Assembly (NCBI GenBank): GCA_000507305.1
Contig: DF239408.1
Location: 124,001 to 188,000, forward strand
From: Breviolum minutum Mf 1.05b.01
Taxonomy: Eukaryota; Sar; Dinophyceae; Suessiales; Symbiodiniaceae
DNA: 64,000 bases
Direction of reading: 5' to 3'
The notes below the pieces were generated by a model, which ran no database searches, was not told the DNA's origin, and saw only the letters and a program-made list of their open reading frames with translations. A program made the translations under genes and the position numbers. Positions 33,101-45,100 of this stretch are shown piece by piece. Numbering within the stretch: the first letter of the stretch is position 1; each line of letters opens with the position of its first letter.

Positions 33101-36100
33101 ATTATCAATGATTTTTGTTGCTAGCAATGATTGAAATTTAATAATTTGTTGGCCAACGAGTAGCTTCACATGTTTGATACCCGGATTTGGACAAAGTGAG
33201 GTTTGTTGGTCCCTTGTTGCGACCTAAAGAATCCTGGTATGATACATTTATCTACATGAATAGTTAATTTTGTATGGTAAATTAGTACAAGGTGGGCCCC
33301 TACCATATATAAACGGAGTTATAACACCTACAAATGGCCTGAAAAGTGGTAGCTGGGGGAAAACTCTACTTATAGGGGTTGTAACTCTGTTTAGAACTGG
33401 TTTTTGGGCCTACCTTCCTACCTTAAAGGTGAATATGCCATTTCCATGGGTCTGTCATGGGTTGAAATTTAAAGGGCCCCACCCCTTGAAATGCCAACAC
33501 CCCCTTGACAGGAAATAAGCAGCCTACATCACATCACAAATAATAAACCCATATTAAGGCCTTATTTGGTATATCAGGCCCTATGTGGTTACTAACTGGT
33601 CGTTAACTGGGATCATCCTCCAACGCAGGTAAAACAAAGTAAAGCCTTGGTTGGTTAGTTGATTCGGATTTCATGGAGACTACCTGTATGGGTTCGTATG
33701 ATTCAATTTTCATCTATACACTATATATTGTATTTTACCCATTGATATAGATAATACTTATCTTTATCTACACATACTTGCATACAGTACAATAGTTGTC
33801 ATACATATTTCTGTATATTTGATCTTTCCACCCCCATTCTTCACCAATGTTTGCCAGGCGCCGCAAGCTTTGATCATCTCCGAGTTTTGCGCCGGTGGGA
33901 CCATCTTCGTCTTCCCGGCGCTAGTATTAATTTGTGCCGGAAATTTGGTGTGGGTAATTTCTGTAGCAAATGTAAGTAAAATATACCACACCTGGATCCT
34001 ATGGGTGGTGAATATAGTAATTTTGAATGAGTTGCCCGAAGTTTCTTGCTGCCTTTCTATCGGCACTACAGTGACTATCACCTTTTCGGGCGAAATGATG
34101 GGAAAAGAGGTAAGGCCCACCCAGAAATAATAGTGTACTCACAAGCTAAACTCCTACCAAATTATAAATTGGACTTGTAACCCCTATAAATGGTCTTATA
34201 AATGGGTAACTGGGGTTATAAGCATTACCAGTAGTACCGCACAAGGCGGTGGCGGAAGTTTCAAGAATAGGAAACGTATAGGAGAGATTGATTGCTGTGA
34301 GTGACGGATGTCAAAGCAAAAACATTGACCAACTGACTAACTAGCTAGCTGACTAATTGACTGATTGACTGCCCGATTAACTGACTGAGTAATTGCCAAA
34401 GTGATCAACTGACCTATTGACTGACTGACTGACTGACTGCCTGACTGACTGACTGACTGACTGCATGACTGACTGACTGATTGATTGATTGATTGANNNN
34501 NNNNNNNNNNNNNNNNNNNNNNNNNNNNNNNNNNNNNNNNNNNNNNNNNNNNNNNNNNNNNNNNNNNNNNNNNNNNNNNNNNNNNNNNNNNNNNNNNNNN
34601 NNNNNNNNNNNNNNNNNNNNNNNNNNNNNNNNNNNNNNNNNNNNNNNNNNNNNNNNNNNNNNNNNNNNNNNNNNNNNNNNNNNNNNNNNNNNNNNNNNNN
34701 NNNNNNNNNNNNNNNNNNNNNNNNNNNNNNNNNNNNNNNNNNNNNNNNNNNNNNNNNNNNNNNNNNNNNNNNNNNNNNNNNNNNNNNNNNNNNNNNNNNN
34801 NNNNNNNNNNNNNNNNNNNNNNNNNNNNNNNNNNNNNNNNNNNNNNNNNNNNNNNNNNNNNNNNNNNNNNNNNNNNNNNNNNNNNNNNNNNNNNNNNNNN
34901 NNNNNNNNNNNNNNNNNNNNNNNNNNNNNNNNNNNNNNNNNNNNNNNNNNNGTACTATTTTCTACTTCAAAATGTGCGTTTCGCCACAGCGGCGTGCAAT
35001 TTTTCGACATCTGAAGAAACAAAAGCGCTCCGAAGCCGTCATGTTTTGTACATTTTGACTTGAAAATGTGCTTTTCGCCACAGCGGCGTGCAATTTTTGA
35101 CTTCTCCTCTGACCACATGACTCCGCACCCTCCGCTTTAACAAGCCTACTTTTGGACTGACCCGACACACGAATCATTGAAAAAACACAGCATTTCGCGA
35201 CTTCTCTAACATTTGGCGCGGATGTATCTTCTTTCTTCTAACTTTCTGACTATTGCATCTTCTTTCTGCTGACTTGACTACTCTACTCTGCTTTTCAACT
35301 GTCCATATTGTCGGAAGTTTCTATTTAAACTTCCTTCGATAAGTGAAATTAAAACTCTACTTATCACTATTGACGGAGCCCGCCTTGCAGAAGCCATGAA
35401 ATTTTTGGTTGGGGCGAATTTTTCATGAAGTCAGTTTGTAGCTTTTTGGCGGATGGCGGGCCTTTTTCCTATACTTTTTTGATGGCACGTGTTTTGTTTG
35501 GTCGCTTTTCACGGTTGAAAACTAAAGAGTGCCAGGCCTTGTTACACCAACGTAAAGATCTTCAGTTGCCCTGGTTCCAACGGCTACATATTGCCTTGGA
35601 TGTGGCGAAGGCGTGCGCATCCTGGTGATGGGGAAACAAACTTCCCTTTTTGAAAAATGGCCATTGTTTCTGACGTGCTGTCCTTCCAGGGAATGTCAGA
35701 TTTGGGTGGAAATTACCATCCCACAAAGTAACATGGAACCTGAAAAACAATCTTCCAAGCCTTCATTTTTACTGGAATGTTGAGAAGAAAACGTCCAGAT
35801 GTGTGGTGGAAACCAGTGGGGGGAAACCTTTTTGTTAAATGGAACTGGCTGGACCTTGGGGAATGAAGCTGCATTTCATTCCCATTCCCTACTTGGAGGA
35901 TCATCCCAGATAGTGTTCGTAAGTGGCCATTTGGAAGGGGAATAATTTAATCCCATTTAGGGGACTTGCGAACCAAGGTTATGCAGTAACAAGGAAAATA
36001 CAACTTCATATTCCCTGCGAAGGTCCAGGCAAGCAAAATGGAGAAATTTCAATTGTGTTTCGAAGGGTAGCCTCCGTGAAACGAACAAATCGCACCTGAA

Positions 36101-39100
36101 AATGGATGGTTGGAAGAATACGTTTCTTTTGGGAAGAGGTTCAAGGAGTGGAATTTTGGAAGGATCATCCCATTACTTCTACCCCAGAAATTTAAGATAG
36201 ATACCAAAAATGGCCAAGCCACCTTGTCTATACCATCCCTTTTGGGATCAATTTTGAATATCCAGCCGTTAGTTTTTTGGGTGTCAAGCCATGGGGGGGT
36301 AGGAAGCTCCTTGGAACCCCTCAACCGTTGAGATTTGTACGACGGTCAGGGGATGAACTTCCTCCACCGACGGCAGGCGCCCGAAAATTTTGGTGGGACC
36401 AAAAAACCGGCCGTTACTCGGAGGATCATCCCAGAGATTAAGTGGTTAGTAACCCCCTTTATCTGATTCATATGCCATGTAGGCCGTTTGGAAGAGGAAC
36501 AACCCTGCTTAGGGTACCACTTACTGGCTGGGATGATCCTCCAAGCAGAGTTGGTTTAACCACCAACTTGTATTTTTTTGATACAAAAAAAACAGAGGTG
36601 TTTGTGACATACTCTTCCGAAAAACGAACGGCTGCAACCTGAAAAAAAAATGGGTTACCTTGAAAGAAATCTTTGGTTTGCAGGGGGTTCATTTTCAGGT
36701 GCCAGGGATTACCCTCCCTGAAACTACCGTAGCACCTGAAAATAGCTCTTCCCCAAAGGAAGGGCTGGTCTTCCCACCATCCATTTTGAGGTGCGATGTG
36801 TTAGTTTTCGGGAGGGTGTAGAGATTCACCTTTTTTCCAAGCAGAGTTGTAACATAGAAGTCGTTGCCACCTGCCACCATTTAAAACATGATGGTTCTTT
36901 TGGATAATGATAAACCCTTCCTATCAAAAAATGCTGAAACTGGTAAACCAAACTATAAAAGAATGGTGATTGGACTTCAAGGGTTGAGCTACCCAGAAAA
37001 AGTGTTTAACAAAAAAAAGCACACCCCCGAAGTTTAACATAGACCCTGAAAAAAGGATGGTTGGAAGACCATCCTTTCCTATTGGGTTTGGGTAACTTTT
37101 CAGGGGCTCCGCTAGTTTCAGGGAGGGTACTCAAAATTTCACAAGGGCAAGTATTTTCTTCAACACATCTTGGGTGGACGAATCAGACAAACTTGCCCTC
37201 CAAAAAAATAAAAATAGCAGAGCTAAAAAGGTAGCGGACACAAGGTGGGCCCTAACTAGTTGTAAATGGAGTTGAGTTATAACCCCTATCAATGGCCTTA
37301 TAAATGAAAGGTGGTGGTTATACCTCCATTTATAGGGGTTATAACTGCAGTTACCCATTTATTTTCGGCCATGTATAGGGGTTATAAGTCCGTTTATAAC
37401 TAGTAGGACCAGAAGGGGCCCACCTTGTGGGTAACTGGGGTTACAACCCCTACTTGCAACGCTAATTACAACTGGTTTTGGGGCCCACCTTGTGGTAATT
37501 TCAAATCTTTGTGGAATTTTCACCCCCGAAAAATGTTTGGAAAGATTCGAAGCAAAATTTAGTTGACATACTGTAGTTGGCGATGATATGGTTCCGTGTC
37601 GTTGGGGGAAGCCTGAAATCAAATGGAAAATGTAGGTAATGTTGGGGAAGTGCCCTAAAACTGTACCACCATGTAAGTAAGGTATATCAGGGAGTGTTTG
37701 GGGAACAAACTGCAAGTGGCCCCCTCTCCCTTCCGGGTACCCAGCTTTTGCAACTGATGAAACCTCTTCAGTCACTCCGTCGTTCACCACTTGGATGTCC
37801 CAGGAAGTTAGTATCAAAGGTTAGGATCAGTGGGTTGTAACCCCAACATATCCCATTTATAAGTAGATTATACACTCTGGCAAATTAACATGGAACCTAA
37901 AAATCACCCAATTTAAAAGGAAAATCGTCTGAACCATCCACCTCCATTTTTTGGGTTCCAGCCGTTCATTTTCCGGGGGTGTAACCCATTGATCCGATCA
38001 CCATTGATCCGATCACTTCCGTCCCGGGACATCCAACCGCAGGTGGTTCACCGAGACTTGAAGTCTTTAAATTTGCTTTTGACCTCACCTTTGCGCAGCA
38101 ATGAAGATGTACCTGCAGTGAAGGTTGGGGGAGGGGCGGCGTTGGAAAAGTCGTTAGGTAAATGGTGGTGATCTAAAAACTGGTTGGTGGTTTCAATTTT
38201 TTTTGTTTTCACCCTTACTTGGGGAAATGATCCAATTTGACCAATATTTTTCAGATGGGTTGAAACCACCAACTAGAAAAGGTGGTTACACTTCTGAAAA
38301 CTAACATGACAGTGTAAAATCACCATTTTCAATAGGAATTACATCTTCAAACGATGGATGTTCCATTGTGTTACACATTGTCATGTTGGTTTTCGGGGTT
38401 GGTCTTGCGAAGGGGGTGCAAATTCTGGAGATGTTTTTGTGCCGAAAAATTTGGTGGACAAAAACATACGAGGTGGGCCCCTACCAACTGCAAGTCGAGT
38501 AATAACTCCAGTTACCCATTTAGCTTCGGCCATGCATAGGGGACCCATAACTCCATTTATCAGCAGTAGGGGCCTACCTTGTTTGTGTGTTTTGTTTGTT
38601 GATGGTAATTTGCGGGATTTTTGTTTTTTATTTGATGTTCTAGATGTGACTTGGCTGATTTGATGGCAAGCAAAACCGCAGAGAATGTTTCTTGCCCCAA
38701 ATGGTAGTGCAAAAACAAAGGAGGTGAAAAAATCTTTTGATGCGCCTATTTGAAAGAAACCTTTTCCAAGCCATGACATGATTCTTTCCGTATCAATTCG
38801 TGAGATGTTCTCGGGGTGGTCGTGAAATCCCTGAACTTGCTGCGTAAAGAACGGAGGTTTGCCATCTTCCTGTTCCAGAGACGCTCCAGTTACCTACCAA
38901 AACAAAGAAGTTTTTTCAGGCTTAGCACAATGCCATTAGAATAGACCAAACTGATCCAAAGTGCTTGACATATCAGAATCTCCTAACAATCTGAATCTCA
39001 TTTGCTGACCAACTAGTATGCTTACCAACTTCCAGGTCAACTATCCCAAGATATGTGTTTGTATATCTATCTTAACACCATGACTTGGATTTGATTAAGG

Positions 39101-42100
39101 TGATTGTTTACTTTGCACCATGGTATACCACCATTAAATCACCATTTGGGAGAATTGTTTGGGATTTTTTTCCAAGCATCGTGGCTAAACAAATGCAAGA
39201 TGTAGTCACAACCCTGGTAACTCTCTAGTTGTAATTTGTGAAACATCACAATTACAACTAGGGAAACGACCCTTATTGTACATCAGACGGAAAATAGTCT
39301 TCTACAGCTGGTGGTTTTTCCCCATCCCATTTTGAAACATAAGCAACAAGTGTCCAATTGGTGTGCGGTTCATCTTTCCCCAGTTATCCGAGATTAAACC
39401 AGATGTCCAACCAAAGAACTCCAACGAAGCTTGAAGCTTTCTGATTTGATGATTTCCCAAATCGAAATCTCGAGAGGTTTCAGACTTTGGTTTGTCTCGA
39501 GCTTTTCCAAATGCTGCCACTTCAGCGCAACAGGCCCGGGCCTGTGGCCATTCCCCGGTGGGAGGTGTGCGTTTAAAAATTATTTGTCTCCATGGAAACC
39601 CGAAAACCATCCCGAAATGAAAAGGAAATAAAAGGAATGTCATCTTCCAAATCTCCGTTTTATTTTGGTTATTATACATTTTGGCTTTCGGGGGTGTCAT
39701 AACACCAAGAAGTTGTGTTGTAACTTCAGTAAATTAAATGGTGAGCCAACTGGGTTGTAAGGCCGAATATATCCCATCTACAGTACAAGATGGGTTATAG
39801 CCTATAATATAGAATATAGAACCAGTTACTAGCCATTTACTAATTTCCTAAAGCATCCTAGTGTTCTGTGAAGGACAAAAATACTAAGGGGATGTGTCGA
39901 TGCCCGTAAGTGACCTGAATTGATAACCCAAATGGAGGTCACCTTTTCATCCCTGAAAAGGTTTTTTTTCAAGGATTTCCAAAAGGGGACACTGGGAAGA
40001 AGATGAAAAAGGTCTGTTTCTCGAGACTTAATCAAACTTAGGAGGTTTCCTCCCGTTTCGGGGGGATTTGGCGCCACAATTGGAGGGTTTTTCCACCTCA
40101 AATTGTTCGGATTCGCCTGGCTGGTTTCATGAAAATCCACTTGGAAACGGGAAACAACGATGTCGATTTATTGGAAGATCGGAAGATCTATCATTTATCT
40201 CCTAAAAATGAGCGCCAGGTGATTGATTCAATCCGGTACCTTTTTATCCTTAGATAGAGGTCATTGGAGGTCACTAATCTTTGAAGGGGTCACTTAACCA
40301 CACCAACAAGGTCACAAAGAATTGCCAGGTGGAATTTCTATATATCAATTAAAAAGAATGAGGTCAACGAGATAGTGAGACGAGGTGATGCAAAAGGTCC
40401 CAGAATTTCCAAGCAAAGCCTACATACCCTTCAACTACAACTACCTCAGAAAATGCCATCGTTAAACAATGCGGCATTTTTTGGGGGGGGCCAAAACTCT
40501 CAAGATTGCTATAAAGATGAGTTGCTTGTTTGATCCCTCCCAATCATTTCACCATCATTTCACCTCGTGGGGGAAATCCTAGAAATCACAGCATCCAACA
40601 AAATGGAAGAGAATCCATCCAAAGAATCTCATGGAATCCATGGATATCGTTGGATTAAAACCGTGTCATGATCCCTATGAATGTCTTCCGTGGTCATTGA
40701 CCTTGGTCATTGTAAAGGATCAGGTGGTTCCCCCTTCCATTCATGGCCGAACTTCATGGCTTATAAATGGAAGTGATCCTAACCACTTACGTCCGTCCTG
40801 GGATGATCCTCCAAGTGATCCCTATAAATATCCAGTGGTTACAACCCCAACAGCTCCAAAAGCCTGAGAAAAAGGTTTGCATCCCACAAAAAAAATGTAC
40901 CAAAAGTTTATTTCGGTGAAATTTTCCACCAAAAAGGGAGGGATCTCTTACATTTAGATTCCTAACTACCATTTGGTACGGTTGAGGAAAGAAATCCTGC
41001 ACCACCTGACATGTATGAAACCCTGTAAAAAATGGGATACTTACCATATCAACTGGTTAGCCGAATTTCTTCCATCAACAGTAGTGTTTTTTTTTTGGAA
41101 ATGGCTGGGCAATTCTGCGACCTTCTTGGGGATGGTGAGTGAAAACGTGACCCGAACTCAAAGGTTGGAAAGGTGACCTCCAGGAGGGGATCAAAAAAGT
41201 TACGGTTTTAATCACTTAGGTGATGATTATTGGAAAACGTGGGTCGGGTCATGTACACTCTGGTAAACTAACATGGCACTGGAAATGGACCCTATGAAGA
41301 TGTATTTCCTATGAAAAATGGTGATTTTCCATTGCCATGTTAGTTTACTCGAGGGTACTGTAAGTTATACATGTAATATCCCGGATGTTATTCTATTTTG
41401 GGGTTGTGTTTTTGTTTGTACTAATAAACTCACATGACCCAGGTTTGTTTATATTTCGCCGATGGCTGTAACGAGGTGTGTATGACCAGCGGTGCCGGCA
41501 CCTATCATTGGATGGCACCAGAGGTCAGTTGCCTTACAAAGCGGGGGTTGGATGGATAGCCGTGATAGCCACTGTCACTCGGGGTCACCGTGAACTTGTT
41601 TTTCCCAACCAAAAACTGCTGACACCAAAACCTGAAAATAAGGTGACAGACCCACAGGATTTATATTAGTGATGTTTCGCATCACAAATCTATACAAAGG
41701 TGTTCTGTTTCGATAAAACCCTAAGAATTCAGGTATGTCCTAAGAAAGGGATTACACCTACATTCCTATTCTAAGGATGGGATTGGAACCCTCAATCCTA
41801 CTCTAGGAACGTTTTTTGGAAAGTCAGTTCGACAAAAGGATGGAAGCATCGACTGTGACATCAACCCTCTAAGCGGTCGCTTTCTCAATCCCATCGTGAA
41901 AAAATGACTCTCTCAACTTCCTGGCCCATTTTCAATCAAAGATGTTGACCCTCAAAACATCAAGTGTATGGCTGGTTTCCGGCATATTTTCTGGTCAAAT
42001 TATACCGACGAAGGGAAATCCCCTTTATTTGAGGGAAATCCAGGTCAGTGAAATATTATAAGTTTCCCAGGATATTGTTTCTAGATGCTTGGAAGAAGTG

Positions 42101-45100
42101 AACCAAACATATTCTCCCAAATGGTGGTGAAAAATGGTGGTTTACCCTGGTACAATCCGTAAAAAATCACCAACTCAAGAGATCCAAGCTTGAGGAAGAT
42201 TCGAACCCATAGCGTTTGGAATATGTTGTTTCATATTTAGGTGGTGAGAAACCCACCTAGTCATTTTTTGATTTTTTTGGCTTGTCCCCCTTCCCAGTAA
42301 GAATGGCAAATGAGACGGTTTAGCTCGTTTAGTTCCGGATACCCGAGCCTAAACATGTAACAATCTAGGTTTGAATCGGGATGTCCGATGCTAAAAATGT
42401 ACTAAGGCTAGTTGGTGACCCATGGCTGTAGCTTTGAAGGAGGATAAGTCATCCATGTATATCCATGTTATTTCCAACCTGTTTCCCTTGTGGTTCTCCA
42501 TTCTTTCGGGACCTTGGTGACGTTTCCGGGTATCCCCAGGTCCTTTCAGGACAAAGCTATGATGAAAAGGTGCGGGTGTGTGGCCTGGATTCGGGGGAGG
42601 TTGGGTTTGACCCACGGGACCCAGTAGGGACCCCTAAAAAACCCTGAGTATCTCATAGCTGGATCGCAACTTACAGTATATACTTAGGGGTCCGTTGGTA
42701 AGATGTTTGGATGGATCATCTTGAAAGTATATTTTGGTTGAGATGAGAAGGTGGGGGTTTTGGAAGAAAGAATGGTTAAAAGCTCAAAGTTTTGGTTGGA
42801 TCTTTCTTTCAAAGTTGTTACACCCCTGCAAATTAACGACTGGAACCGTAAAAATCCCCCAATTGAAAAGGAAAATCATTTGAACCAAACCTCCATCTTA
42901 ATATTCAACGTTATTTAATTTGGATTTCAATTTCAACAAATTCAAGGTCCAAAAACGAAGTTGGAGATGCTTGTTTCCAGTTCAATAAAATTGTAGCCAA
43001 GCAAATCCAAGATCCACTGTTCTTGAATTGTCCTTTGAAGTTGGTTGGAACTGGTGCGGGTTTAGCGAGACGAACCCTCAGTGAAGTGCTGGGGTTGAGA
43101 TAGGTTGATGGTTCAGAAATCCCGCTAACCACCGTTTGGATGTATAAACACCATCGTAAATAAGGGGATAAACTGCTAAGTTCAAGTGGTTAGCCGGATT
43201 TCTGACCCATCAACAGATTCAACAATATCATTGTGAAAGTGTGAGAAATGATTTGAGAGATCTTTCCAACATAAACTGACTGGTGCGAATTGTGACGAGC
43301 AGTCATGAATTTTCGTTGATGGAACTAAATGACGAGCTTTTAGCACACATAACATGCAGGTTGGTTGGGTAGGGTCTTTACGTGTTATGAGAGATTCATG
43401 CCAGATATCTTGATCTAAAAACATTATGGCTCAAGATATCTGGCTATCTTGATTTTTTCTCCCTCCGTCCCCCCCCCCTGATCCTCTCTGCGAGGTGATG
43501 GGTAACGAACAAAAAGGGTCCCTAACCTCATCATTCCCAAGATTGTCTGTGACAACTTGGTATGGGTTGGTTGATAGTGTCATAGTTTAAAAGATTTCAC
43601 TCTGACCTATCTTTTGTGTTTGTGTTGGTGAACATCCCTGGTTTGCGAAACACAACAAATTCACCCATAGTTATTCTAACTATGTGGTTCTGATGAAATG
43701 TGTGACCATAAGACTTGTCAACCAGCGGTTGGAAAAGAATGCCTGTATATGCTGTGCTTAGATGTTTCATATGATAAACTGGGGGTTGAGAACTGGTCAG
43801 ATAAGTCACCGGAAGGTTGGTACATATGATTTAGGTGGTGGTGGTTTCAAGGATTTTTGGAAAATGTCACCGTTACTTGGCAAAATGATCTAATGTGACG
43901 ACTAGAATTTTTGAAAGGGGTGGGTTCAACCACTATTTAGTGATAATAGGTTCGCCCAAGGATAGAGTAAAATTGAATAGAATCGGACCTAACCTAGTCC
44001 AATCTAATCAGTTCGAACGTAATTTATTATAACGTGTTATCATCTTTATAATTTAATCCAATCCCAATACAATCTACTAACTTTCCACTGCCGTGTATGT
44101 TCTGTCACTACCCGGTAGCAACCATTTTCAACTGCTATACCGGCTGACATGTGTTTCACTGATCACCTGGTCCTTTCCAACGAAGTGTGTTGACCTGTTT
44201 TTTTTTCCAGCAAGGGGTGAAGATGACCTCTATAAATGGCCGAAAATCAATGGGTCAGTGTGTTCTAACCCTACTTACGAATTCTAGGGGCCCACCTTGT
44301 TTGAATAGTTACCCATTTTAGAAGGCCAGTTATAGGGGTTTTAACCCTGTTTACACCTGGTTTTTTTGGCCCACCTTGAGGTGGATGTCTACTCCTATGG
44401 CATTTGCTTGTATGAACTCATCACACGGCGGATTCCTTATGACACCTCCGGTCGGGAACTTTCAACGGTGGAATGGAGGGTAGTGGAGGGTGGATAGTTG
44501 TCAAAATTTGAAATGGGATGATTTTTTCGGAAAAAACTGTGCTGTTCATCACTAAGCAAACGAGCAATGGATGAGAATATTCCCTACTAAATGGCGAGCA
44601 AATAAGCAATTTTAGGTGGGGGGTGGCTCGCGCCTGCCAGAAAGATATGAGAAGTTTCAGCTTCAGAGATGTGGGTTATATCCGCGGATTGTGAGATTGT
44701 GAGGAGTTTAAAACATCAGCGGTTTGAAGTGAAAAACTCGTTTTAAACCTTAAGATACCACACCAAAGTAGCACACCAAAAGGAGCACGCCCAATGAGCG
44801 CACCATGAAATTGGGTCAGGATATCGCCCAAATAAATGGTCCAAAGAAATGAGCAACAAGGGCTTGAGCAACCAAGAAGTGACGTTTGAAGATCTTGAAG
44901 TACACTTATCATCGTGCCTTTTATGACCAAGTTCAAGTTCAATTCGAAGTGTAGTTTGAAATTTCAGCATCATCATTTGGGATGTGTTTAGTTTGTGTTT
45001 TTTACGGAATCTACCAAGGTAAGTCATCATTTTTCACCAATATTTGGCAGCCTATGAAACTTTCTCCAAACATCAAAGAAGCAAATCCAAGTCATGTGAA

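Noticed and set aside
34414-35118. Three ORFs running through the gap
   Set aside because: They are open only because N cannot encode a stop.
35611-35624. GT donor at 35625 for the alpha-E exon
   Set aside because: Would add CASW out of family and leave phase 2; the GC donor at 35611 joins exactly to the GMNFLHRRQ microexon.
39302-39700. 132-codon minus-strand ORF
   Set aside because: Overlaps the DFG exon on the other strand; no motif of its own.
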